The position numbers and the translations under genes are program-made. Of a stretch of DNA of 64,000 bases, positions 1 through 13,338 are shown one piece after another. Positions within the stretch are counted from its first letter, which is position 1; the number at the start of each line of letters is the position of its first letter. Under the pieces are notes generated by a model. That model saw only the letters and a program-made list of their open reading frames with translations. It ran no database searches and was not told where the DNA came from. Origin of the DNA: Albula goreensis (taxonomy: Eukaryota; Chordata; Actinopteri; Albuliformes; Albulidae); assembly GCA_022829145.1 (NCBI GenBank), contig CM040741.1, positions 49,570,180-49,634,179 on the forward strand, given 5' to 3'.

Positions 1-984
1 TTGGGGAGGGGTTTAAAGGGCTGCTATTCCTCCCTGCTCACTGCTGCATAATCCTGTACTTTCCCAGTGACTGGAGTGCCTAAAGGATCATGGGAGAGTG
101 GTCATCTCACATACAGGCAGTCATGTGTGAGGCTGATAATTGGCCCAGATGTTACTCCTTGCTTTGTTGTCAGTCCTGCTACTGTAAAAAGGCAGAACTT
201 TTAGGGCCTTTTAGGGAGAGGCATAACTGGACACAGCTGGCACCTCACAACCATAGATTTGGGCAGGCTGCCTGAAAGGAAGTTTGTCTCCTGAGCCTCT
301 GCAGGTGGAAATGTGTGTACGCCAGATATTTGGAATATTTTCCATCTGTTGTTTGGTTTGTGTTGGTTTGCGTTTGCATAATGCTGTTGTTTTATTGCTT
401 ACATAAATATAAGTATAATGATGATATATCATAATTTTTATTATTACACATTTCAATAATAAGTGGTTATAAACATGAATATACATTTTAAATACTTATT
501 TAGTGACATTTGTCTGCTTTCCATCTGGAAATTGCTGATTTGAATGTACACACTGTTGTTGTCTAGTGCCATTCTGACAAACCTGAAGATATGCAGGCAG
601 TATGCTTCTCTGTAGTTTCTATGATATGAGTCACACTCATGCCCTGCACAGAAAAATCTCCTGCCCAGTATAAAATCACTCCACTGTCCAATTCCAACCT
701 AAATGAAACCCTAATGATTAATTTCACGCTATACATCCAGATATTCCACATGAGCAGGGGAGTTTATTGGTTTCCCCTTGACATACCGGACCATAAGATA
801 CATACAGGTGGGCTTTAAAAGAGAAGGAAAGCTGAGAGCCATGATTTGGTTTTACACCCCAAAAATATCTCTCTCGGAAGGCCCCTGCAGCTGCGCTTGT
901 CTCCTATGCACTTAAGCGCTCCCTTCCTCAAGACGAACACCCCTGAAAAAGCCTGTAGCATCATTTTGCTGAGTTCAGCATATT
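1..984. other. Non-coding, nothing recognised
   Basis: AT-rich single-copy-looking sequence. Open frames are short and show no codon or domain signal. I see no SINE, transposon end or strong motif cluster. Confidence 0.6.
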
Positions 985-1345
985 TTTTTTAAATGGAGTT
1001 GTGGACTCACATTCCAGCACTTTCTTAGACAAGACTTTGCATTCTCTTTCCACATCAGTCAGTTTGGATTTAGCTCACAAGCAGGAGACAATCTTGCTGA
1101 CATCAATAAGACAATTAGCACCCCGTGACGTTATTAAGTCATACGCCAGTGGAATAGAGTGGAGTGATGATTTTAGTCCCCCAAGAAAGTCCTACCTGCT
1201 GTTCCTCACACACAATTACTTTGATTATTGCTCTTTTCCCCACCAGCTCCTCGGCTGTATTCTTTAGAGGTTTCACTGTACGGGTGCTTTAAATAGAGTC
1301 ACCTATGCCATAAATTAATCTTGTGATGAGGAGAGCCAAGGAGGC
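985..1345. promoter_or_regulatory. Candidate conserved non-coding element
   Basis: Balanced-composition block between AT-rich flanks. It holds several homeodomain-type cores (ACAATTAG, a TTATTAAGTCATA stretch, TTTGATTATTG, ATAAATTAATC) and a CRE-like GTGACGTTA. This texture is typical of vertebrate developmental enhancers. Conservation is inferred from appearance only; no open frame here looks coding. Confidence 0.4.
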
Positions 1346-1885
1346 AGAACCAGGGATGGTGTTTGATAGCTCTGTAAGGGTGTAGAGCAGGTGTTTTCAG
1401 ATGGGGCTACTCTCGACTTTCAAAGAGAGAAAAAAATCTCTATTAATGGCAAAAGAGAGAGTCCCTATTTTAAAGTCAATCATACATCATTCATTCAGGG
1501 CGAATCAGCTTGTTTTCAAAGACAGACAAGAAGCAGTGGGCTCTGGTGAAAAGGCAAGAATCTTTGGAGGTGGTTTAATAAAACTAGATTTTAACAGTTC
1601 ACTGGAGGATAGGAGGAGAGAAAAGTGCTTTTTATCAGGTCCTTGAAGACACTCCCACCTGAGAAAGACTGCACATGTTTGACCAATCATTTTCTTAAAA
1701 TTCATGATTTCATTCTTGTTTGAGGCTATTGGAAAAAAAAAAAAAAAAAACATTTTGAAGGGAGATGATACAAGAAGCAAAAAAGAAAGCGGTGCCCTTA
1801 GCTCTCACTGCTGAAGAGTGCTGTACTCCAGTAAATATCAGTTTATTTATAAATATTGTACTATTTTACATACAGAACTTCCTGT
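1346..1885. other. Non-coding; contains an A18 tract
   Basis: No gene seen. An uninterrupted A tract lies at 1733-1750. No retroposon body could be recognised directly upstream of it. Confidence 0.6.
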
Positions 1886-1940
1886 ACAGAGTTATGCTCT
1901 GGACTGCAGGGCTATTGTCCTAACCACTGCACATCTACAG
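1886..1940 (-). mobile_element. tRNA-like SINE head, partial (weak)
   Basis: Read on the minus strand, the segment has an A-box-like GTGCAGTGGTTAGGAC followed by an anticodon-arm-like stretch, as in tRNA-derived SINE heads. No B box or tail follows clearly. It lies about 50 bp from a better-preserved SINE in the opposite orientation, so it may be a broken second insertion or chance similarity. Confidence 0.35.
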
Positions 1941-1993
1941 GAGGATGTTTTCACTACCTGTCAGTGTCGTAATGAAAATGCATTTAACTCTGA

Positions 1994-2205
1994 GGGGCAG
2001 CAATGATGTATAATGGTTCAGGAGCAGGTCTTCCAACTTAGAGGGAGTGGGTTTGACTCCCAGGTCGGGCACTGTTGTTGAACCCCTGAGAAAGGAACAT
2101 AACCCAAAGTGGTTAAGTAAATTATCCAGGTGTATAAATTGATTATTTGTAGCGATGCAATTTTGGTAAGTCACTTTAGACTTGAGCATCTGGTACAGCA
2201 GTGTA
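1994..2205 (+). mobile_element. tRNA-derived fish SINE, near full length
   Basis: A RNA polymerase III-type head carries an A-box-like TATAATGGTTCAGGAGC and a B box GGTTTGACTCC at about 2051-2061. It continues with the body common to many fish SINEs (CCCCTGAGAAAGGAAC, a stretch resembling TCCAGCTGTATAAATGGAT) and ends in the conserved tail AAGTCACTTTAGACTTGAGC at about 2168-2187, a decayed form of the stem-loop tail shared with L2/UnaL2-type LINEs. It codes for nothing and would have moved with LINE machinery. The mutations indicate an old copy. Confidence 0.82.
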
Positions 2206-5837
<3,632 letters not shown>

Positions 5838-6136
5838 CAGGGGGGAGAGGGGCACTCGGAGGATGGTGAGGCAGGAGAAGAAGGAGTGGAAAGCAAAGGC
5901 ATGTGAACATTTCAAATGAGATTTGTGCTGTTATCGTATTCCATGCAGTCAACCATGGCCTAAATATGGCTGAGGCAGTACAAAGAGTGCAGTCTCAGCA
6001 GAACCAGTCTGCCGTGGTGTCAAAAATAAGGATGTTCCAGAATGAGATAGGTACTACTGCAGTATTACAATATACAACAGGTCAGCCACACTATTGCACA
6101 ATGTGCCTTCATACCAGAATGATAAGAGTAATTTGA
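5838..6136 (+). pseudogene. Tc1/IS630-like transposase remnant, N-terminal helix-turn-helix part
   Basis: In the frame open from about 5903 the translation contains ISNEICAVIVFHAVNHGLNM followed by AEAVQRVQ. This matches, from memory, the start of a DDE_3-type Tc1/IS630-superfamily transposase common in fish genomes, where an ISDEIRA...VVNHGLTMAEAGRRVQ-like stretch opens the DNA-binding helix-turn-helix region. The Arg/Ser/Gly-rich codons just upstream (about 5840-5900) could be the usual basic N-terminus but contain a stop. About 55 codons of homology remain; the linker is corrupted, the catalytic DDE domain is absent and a stop closes the frame at 6136. It is a dead fragment. No terminal inverted repeats were found. 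The superfamily is more certain than the family. Confidence 0.68.
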
Positions 6137-6714
6137 GTGTAGAATATGCATCACTCTCAGCTGAGTTACAAAGGTAGCCATCGTCCAGGGTACCGAAGAG
6201 CATCAAGACTTTGGGAGACAGAGCAGTTAAAAGCCAAGGGGAGGAACAACCATCTTTGCTCCACTTCAACAGTTTATGAAATTAAAATAGCTACATTTAC
6301 TTTCTTATCAATTTATAAAACTTAAGAATATAAATTTTATGTTGAATTTAGTTGATGTCAAAATGCAAAATTTCTAAATATGTGTTTCATGGTAATGGAC
6401 ATTGTGCCATGAAATAGAAATCCAGTTAGAACCTTAGGTCATTTATGGAGCGAACAGATCATGAACATATAAAAACTAATTTGTCCAATGGCAGCTATTT
6501 ATAAACATATGTTGATCATGTCACAAAGTGCACTTGATCCTCTTAAAAACTATACCGTTAGTCAAACGTTCAGAACTCGTCACTGATCAAAGGCCGTGTC
6601 AATCCAATTTGTCATGACAAAAAAAAAAAACAAAACTAAAGGAAATCCTTGCTGAGATTGTACATGTAATAGCACAGTGTATATTACGATATATATATAC
6701 ATGAACATTAATCA
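6137..6714. other. Non-coding, nothing recognised
   Basis: AT-rich, with an A12 tract near 6619-6630. No coding signal. Confidence 0.55.
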
Positions 6715-7214
6715 AAATAATAGGTTGTGATTAATTGTGATTAATTACAAGTTTAAAATAATAGTATTTACTTGTATTTTTTGGGGGGAGACAAAACAAA
6801 TATATGTGTGGTGCTGGAATAAAGAAATGCATGACAAACTGTTTTTTTATTCTTTATTATAACATCTCATCTTAGTTTTGATTATTTCTGAATTAGAATT
6901 ATAATCTCTTAATTTGCTGAGTAAAAAAAGTCTCAGGGAGTGCTTGGCATTGCCCACAACATCCATAATGAATTGCAGACTTAATTAGCAGACAACCACA
7001 AAAAGAACAGTTACAAAGCAATGTCTGCTACAAAGTGAATGTAAACAGCTTGCCTGTAAATTGTTTGCAAAGTAACATCTCAGCCAAATGAATGCTACTG
7101 TGAGTAGGCCTATTTAAGAAACTGAATGCCCCTTTTCACATTCTTAGTTGAATAAGTTTACTTGAATCTGTGTGAACTTCTGTGACATGGCTTCAGTCAA
7201 CCAGTTCATAAGGT
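6715..7214 (-). other. Probable 3' flank of the hAT element
   Basis: On the minus strand this region follows the hAT transposase stop codon. At about 6724-6748 it carries a short direct repeat of the form TGTGATTAAT, a motif I associate with subterminal parts of some fish hAT elements. No clear terminal inverted repeat or 8-bp target duplication was found, so the true 3' end of the element is undefined. Confidence 0.35.
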
Positions 7215-8728
7215 CTACTTTTCTTTTAACCAGTTGCTCAGGCAGACAATCTTGTTGACATTTTCAGATGACAGAGCTGACCTCTTCGTCTGCACAATGT
7301 GGTCTGCCAAAGAAAACAGTCTCTCACATGGCACTGTTGAGGCATGTGTAGCCAAGTACCTTTGTGCAATATGGGCCGGCTTACCATTGGCACCTGTGTG
7401 TGCCAACCACCACTGTAGTGGACATGCCTCTATGCTGACACTGGGCTCTGCCCTATACCTGTCTCGAGTTTTGTCTGTGGACAGTGCCTCATCATCAGAC
7501 TCTGACTCTGACCCCATCAGTAGGAGGGCCATCTTCTTCTTTGGTGGATCTGGTTCCATTTCCTCTTTGGAGGGCCATGATGCAGGTTTTCTGTCCTTTA
7601 GCATCTTATTCATCTTTTGCCACACCTCTTGACAGGCAGGCAGCATCACAGAGTAGGACCCAGGAGCTCAGTGACATACCTAAAAACAGACTGGGGACAG
7701 GCCTAAAATAATTTCTAGAATGCAATAACAAAGTGACTATAATATTAATTGTATTTGTCAGAAAATAAAATTGGAGAGGATAGGGAAATTACCTTACCTG
7801 CATGGCTCCAGCTGTGTTTCCAGCTTTGCCTGCCTGTCATATTCAGCTTAGGTTAGCATAGCTAAGCTGTGCTTCTGCTGTGCCAGCATTGCCTTGAGTG
7901 GGTCTTTGTTGTGTTGGACCCGCTTTATTATTTCGAGAGTTGAATTCCAGTGCTATGGGTACATCCTGGACAAATGACTCCTCTTCTTGCCCATGAGCAG
8001 CTTGCCAAACGTTCAGCTCTGCTTTGTTTGCAGGACTGTGTTTGAAATGTCCAACAATTTTACGACACTTGGATAAAGCACCGTGAAACCCGTTGTCATG
8101 GACAGCCACTGTGATTACCCTCTGTATAGTGTGCACTACTCAGGACATATGCTTGAATGGTAGACTCCTTGCTGCCGCAATCATATTGCGAGTGCTATGT
8201 GTTCCTATAATGGAGACATTGTCCGTTATCTCCCACTCCTTCACAACTTCAAAAAGCTGGCTAGCAGCTGCTTCAGCAAAATGCCTTTCCTCTGCTTTCA
8301 CCACACCTAAATCGAATAAGTACATTTGATTAGGTGTGCTATTACACCGAGGTAGATATGGTTGCTTACTGATGTCCAGTGGTCTCCAGTCAGTACAATG
8401 AATGTAGCTTGTGCCAACTGCTCTGCTTTCGTTGCTTTTTCACTGCCATACAATTCATGAATCCTTGTGACAATAGGTCCCCTCCAAGATGGCTTGTATG
8501 ATGGGTCATCTGAAGCGATCTGGATAATGCCTTGAAGCCCCTGGTCTTCAAAAATGTTGGTGGGCCTGCAGTCCATGGTGATCTATAAATGATTGCATTG
8601 GTTAGCTTAGTTTTTGTCACTTTGTTGACAGACTTGCCTTTACTACACTCTGCCAGTGTAGTCTGACGACCATGGCTTGATCCTGTGTCAGTGCTAGCAT
8701 CTTTACTAACATCAGCAAAGACTTGCTT

Positions 8729-8732
<4 letters not shown>
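7215..8732 (-). pseudogene. ZBED1-like hAT transposase, decayed, with one intron
   Basis: Segments on the minus strand line up in order with a ZBED1-like hAT (Ac-type) transposase. They are: KSVNKVTKTKLTNAI (~8630-8590); an RNase H-like core with TGDHWTSVSNH (~8390-8360), whose Asp is the usual first catalytic residue; EERHFAEAAASQLFEVV; NMIAAARSLPF (~8180); KCRKIVGHFKHSPAN (~8075-8030); STLEIIKRVQHNKDPLKAML in another frame; KLETQLEPCR next to the intron; YVTELLG after it; and the C-terminal hAT dimerisation domain with PCERLFSLADHIVQ and SSENVNKIVCLSNWL, ending at a stop at 7215. At least three frameshifts and an internal stop break the frame. A large part of the core between the YSVMLPA and CQEVWQKM segments appears deleted. 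The N-terminal BED zinc finger is missing because the gene runs into a TA microsatellite at 8733. Family assignment is secure; the element cannot be active. Confidence 0.92.
7680..7797 (-). other. 118-bp GT-AG intron in the hAT transposase gene
   Basis: On the minus strand the Leu-Glu-Pro-Cys-Arg codons are interrupted inside Arg by CAG|GTAAGG (donor at 7797), and coding resumes at TTTTTAG|G TATGTCACTGAG (acceptor at 7680). Removing the 118 bases restores the LEPCR-YVTELLG run expected for ZBED1-like hAT proteins. A pyrimidine-rich tract precedes the acceptor and the interior is AT-rich. The exact repair of the protein motif is strong evidence for a real phase-2 intron rather than an insertion. 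Confidence 0.78.
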
Positions 8733-8788
<56 letters not shown>

Positions 8789-8793
8789 GACAC

Positions 8794-8843
<50 letters not shown>

Positions 8844-8853
8844 TACATACACA
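8733..8853. repeat. Compound (TA)n-(TA)n-(CA)n microsatellite
   Basis: A TA array (8733-8785), the spacer GGGGACACAT, a second TA array (to about 8826) and a CA array ending at the MITE boundary. It sits exactly between the truncated hAT 5' end and the MITE, so it may have grown from a TA target site. Confidence 0.95.
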
Positions 8854-9347
8854 CAGTAGGGTCCGTCTCAGGGTAAGTCTGAGACCACACTACAAATTTG
8901 TTGTCATGCAAACCTGGAAATAAACAGAAAGTTTTAGGTTTTTGAAACATTTCAAACAACGAAAAGTTTTTACATTTAAATAAAGATGAAATATTCTAGA
9001 TTCTGCACTATTTCTTTGACAAATTTAAGCAAATTTGTAACACTGACCATGTTAACTCCTTTGTAAAAACAGACCCCATAAAACATTTATGGGGGCATTT
9101 AAAGGCCAAGAAAGTTTTAGGCACTTGAGGACCATATGATAATATGGATAATCAGATTTTGCACAGTGCATGCTGTCATTAAGGCAAAAGGGGGACAGAC
9201 CAAAAACTATAATATTCTGAAATGCATGTACATTTTTCAACTTTTCCCTCAAGTTGTTAATAGAATTTATAGTGAAAAATGATGCATAAAGAAAAAAGCA
9301 AAATAGAAGCGCTTCCATTAGTGGTCTCAGACTTTGGGACCCTACTG
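8854..9347. mobile_element. Tc1/mariner-type MITE, 494 bp
   Basis: The right end reads inward (minus strand) as CAGTAGGGTCCCAAAGTCTG then AGACCAC (9347-9321). The left end begins CAGTAGGGTCC (8854-8864) and, after 9 extra bases, continues TAAGTCTGAGACCAC (8874-8888). These are terminal inverted repeats of about 27 bp in the right copy. The right end is followed by TA, the mariner-type target; the left flank is CA, consistent with a mutated TA in the adjoining CA array. The AT-rich interior has no transposase, so the element is non-autonomous and would have used a mariner-type transposase in trans. Both ends are present. Confidence 0.88.
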
Positions 9348-10544
9348 TACATATGAATTTGTTTTTGGTTTTGTTACTGTTGTTGTCATCTCTGCTAATG
9401 TTGTTTCAGGAATTTTCCATTTCAGAATGGCAGAGTACTGAAAAGGCATTTCCACGGCAACTTGTTGAATCTAGCTTGTCTCCATGGAAACAAGGTCTTT
9501 TTTTCATTTTTACATTTCTTTGGCTTGATTAGTGTGTGTTTTTTCTTCCTTCATCAGCATGATGAGATTCAATTATAGAGAAAGATGATAGACAATCATT
9601 TTATAATTACTTTCCTTTTCCTTGCATTTTCACTCTCATTGTTTGATCAATTCTATTTTGTTCCTTAACTAAAATCCACCAGAATTACAATACAAATTCA
9701 CACATGCACACACATGCTTAAGGTGAGGCTCGTGTGTCAAGGAGTGGGAGTTTAAATTCTGAAGATATGGAAAGTATTTATCATTTTTGTGAACAGTATC
9801 GGTCACATTTTCCTAAAATCTTATGTTGTAAAATCATTTTTTAAACCATTTGCCTATTTCTTTCCATCTCTTGTGCCAACTCTCTCTCTCTCTCTCCCTC
9901 TCTCTCTCTCTCGCTCTCTCTTAGCTATATCTCTCGAATCTCTGTTAAATAAGCTGTTTGTAAGTAATTAGACTAAGACCCTGCTGTTCACAGCCAATCT
10001 GACTTTTTTCCTCTTCATAGAAGTTCGTCTGCATCAATAAGGAATTAGGATTCAGAGGAAGGTGTCCATCAGTTGATGAAGAGGTTGTTTAAAAATGCTA
10101 AAGATTAGAATGTTTTAAGCAAGCACAACAGATGAAAAAAATAAATGAAGGAAACACAATGAGCAGATAAACAAGGAGAGGTGAATTTGAACATTTTCTG
10201 GGTCAATTTCATTCCAAAAAACTTTGCAGTGCAGTGAGGTAAAGGTTTAAAAACAGAGCTTTCAGTCTTTCAGAGGTTTTCAGGGTCAGTTGTTGGGCAG
10301 GTATTTACCGCTCCCCTTTTCTGTCTGTTTGGCATGTCCAGCTGTAATCACAAGCTCTTCACTGAAAACTCCACAGTAATCTGCCAATTTGTGAGGCCAT
10401 AGACAAGTACATTTCCTCCTCCTAAACACCTGATGTCAGTCACCCTTTCAGGCACCAGCTCCCTCCTCCCTGCAGTCCACAAGATGAGGATGCATTGAAA
10501 TGAGTTGGATGAGACACTTCATGTGCACCGATTCATGCAAATGG
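9348..10544. other. Non-coding; TC microsatellite and an X-box-like motif
   Basis: No gene seen. A (TC)n tract runs from 9881 to 9920 with small interruptions. An RFX X-box-like palindrome GTCTCCATGGAAAC lies at 9478-9491, with a related CCACGGCAAC about 25 bp upstream. Confidence 0.55.
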
Positions 10545-10740
10545 TAGCTACTCAACTAACCAGCAGGGATCCCTGGTGTGTGGTGAAAGAGATTGCTCCC
10601 TCCCTGGGTGACTGGCCGACCAATTAGATCTGTTCCTGGCCACGGCTAGCGTTGACATGGTATGTATTCGATAGAACAGTCTAGAGCCCAACCGCAAAAA
10701 TACCTCATTAGAATGAGGTGTCCTGCAACGCTTGCCCAAG
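10545..10740. promoter_or_regulatory. Candidate conserved non-coding element with CCTCATT palindrome
   Basis: GC-balanced block containing CCAATTAGATC and a perfect palindrome CCTCATT-AG-AATGAGG at 10703-10718 that places two ATT half-sites back to back. Enhancer-like texture; conservation untested. Confidence 0.38.
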
Positions 10741-12393
10741 TTGTTTTTATTTTTTTTACCAAAATGGCTTAATGTAGAGAGCATATGTATCCATTTTTTA
10801 TTTGTGCTTGTAATAGATAACAGATGATCCCTATCAGAAATAGAATTGAAAAAATTGTGAGCACAAGTGAGCATTCAGCTCGATATAACATACATTCTGT
10901 AGTAGTTCTACAATCGCAGATGTATGCTAAATAATGCCATCTTCATTATGTATGAGAAATATTGTATGAGGTTAGCATATTCTAGTGAAAATAATAAGTA
11001 ACAAGCACTTCAGAAATGTGTGCATATGTTGGTATGCACCTGCAGTTCATACAAGGCTGCATGTGTCTGCATGTATGTGTGCCCATGTGTGTGTACATAT
11101 GTGTGTGTATGGGAGAATATATGGGGAGTGTGAGTGTGTGTTCAGGCATTTGTCAAAGTATGGGGCCTCTGCATGAACAAAAGGGGCCACAGGTTCTGGC
11201 TCCACACGCTGATTACCATCATTTAAACTTTCAATGCCTCCTCAATGACCACACCACTACTTCCAGCCCACCCATTCATCAACATGAACTGATACCATGC
11301 GCTTTCATGAAGCACAAAAGACAAATTCAAATTGCATTTTATCACCCATTGAATTCCACCCTCCCCCTGCTGCCCCCAACTACATAATTGCAACCAAACT
11401 TGAGGATTTTATGTCAATGGTGTTTCAAAATCTGCCTCATCGTTCAGAAGATACATATACAATTGTTTTTTTATATCAAAACGTTTTGTAGATTTGACCT
11501 CCGTTATCTCTCCCAAGGGTCAGGAACTGCTGCTTTTAACCAGTGTCATATTTGTTGCAGCTCCCTGTGAAACATTTCTCACCGGCTCAGTGTTTTACAG
11601 GCATGCGCTTTGAGCAAATGGTGATGTATGTTTTACCTCGCCTGAATGACACAGTCAATTTGTCCACGCCTTTGACATACAAAATACGACATGACAATGA
11701 AAATGAATTAAGATTAAAAGAGAGGAATCCTACATTTTCATTTGACTTTAAGACATCCTGTCAATTTGAATTTTGCAAATGAGCTTTGGTGACGGATTCT
11801 ATTGTTGTTTACTGTGGAAAACATGCAAGCAGGATGGAGGCAGGCAGTAGTCTGTCATGTTACACATAAATTAGTGTCAGCATTGAACAAGCATGTGTTT
11901 AAAGTTTAATTTGATTAAAACCTTGGCTGGTGAATCATTTATGGATACTGAACCTATCTGAACGCAAACAGAGACTCACAGAGGGTTTCTACTTCTTTTT
12001 CAAGTTACAAATAACAAACTAACTGGTGCTGCAGACATTGAAGAGCCAATGGCTGAGGGGGTTTAAGGTTGAAAGCATGGGGGTGCAGGGTGTAGTGAAT
12101 GTGTTTTCCCCTTTTAAAAGCCATCAGGAAAGAACCAGGCTGAGAGAGAACCTCTATCTGAGCCTCTGCACAAGATGGAGAAACAAAAAGCAACACATTC
12201 AAAAGGTGGACAGAGTATGAGAAATGCAGATTTTTTGATGTTTGTATGTTTATGTGTGTGTTTGTGTATCTGTGCGCACATGTGTGTGTCTGTGTACGCA
12301 CGTGGGTTTGTATGTCCACGCATGCACATACCTGTAAGCAAATCTACTTGTTATAGCCTTTCCTCACTATAGACCCATTGTGGTACATTAAAC
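10741..12393. other. Non-coding; degenerate TG-rich patches
   Basis: No coding signal. Degenerate TG/CA-rich stretches lie at about 11065-11145 and 12236-12320. The remainder is AT-rich single-copy-looking DNA. Confidence 0.55.
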
Positions 12394-12600
12394 TGTTTCC
12401 CCACTGTAGAGCTAGAACCAGCCTGTCTAACTATATCCTTTTTCACTGTAGAGGTGGAACCAGGCTGGCTCATCAAATCATTTTCCCACTGCAGAGTGGA
12501 ACCAGCCTGGCACATAATATCCTTTTTACACTATGGAGCTGGAACCAGACTGGCTCATTACATCCTTTTTCCACTGTGGAGCTGGAACCAGGCTAGGCTT
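12394..12600. repeat. Minisatellite, about five 42-43 bp units
   Basis: Unit starts at about 12394, 12437, 12479, 12521 and 12564. The recurring core is CCTTTTTCCACTGTGGAGC followed by TGGAACCAGGCTGGCTCA, with unit-to-unit substitutions. A more diverged unit may start near 12355. Because the period is close to 14 codons, an accidental open frame runs through it. Confidence 0.88.
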
Positions 12601-13250
12601 TGTTTCCTACTTCAGTAATGCACTGCAGATTGGACTGAGAAAGAAAGGCTGAGTTAATTACTGCAGTCATGAAGCACAGGGGAACTTTATGCAAGAAACC
12701 AAAAAGCTTTTATTTCAGTGAGTTGCAGTCAGCAGTTATCTGTCATAACATTCATTTACATTTCTGCAGTCTTGACAACAGAGTGAGCAATTGTTTATTA
12801 TTGTTTATTAGATTGCATTTTTTTAAATGCCATGAGGGCTCTAATTGTCCATGAGAGAAACAATAGTTGAGGCTTTCATTTTTCATCCTTATTTTACATT
12901 TTATCATTTCAATGTCCAGACATTGAAATTTGTTGAATACTCTGACTTGATATTTCCCCTCGCTAACACATTACATGAATGTCAGACACAAAAAGCAAAT
13001 CATTTTTATTACAATGCTAAGGATAATAAATTAAAATCAATTGGAAAAACTGGGGACAGGAAATAATTGGGATTAATTATTCAACATTTATATATATATA
13101 TTTCTTTTCCTTAATGTTGAATGGTTGCTGTTGTGCAGAATTCATTAACATAATCCTGATTGCTTGAGTATTTCAACAAACATCCCCTCTGGCAGTTAAC
13201 GTAATGAAGACATTGACAAAAAGCAAGAACTGGAAGAACATAAATGTATG

Positions 13251-13252
<2 letters not shown>
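12601..13252. other. Non-coding, nothing recognised
   Basis: AT-rich sequence without gene or repeat structure. Confidence 0.55.

Positions 13253-13337
<85 letters not shown>
13253..13337. repeat. (CA)n microsatellite, 85 bp
   Basis: Uninterrupted CA array; open frames across it are artefacts. Confidence 0.98.

Positions 13338-13338
<1 letters not shown>

Noticed and set aside
1994..2065. Functional tRNA gene
   Set aside because: A and B boxes are present but the cloverleaf is corrupted and a SINE body and tail follow.
12394..12600. CRISPR-like regular repeats
   Set aside because: Units are directly tandem with no unique spacers, and the genome is eukaryotic; it is a minisatellite.
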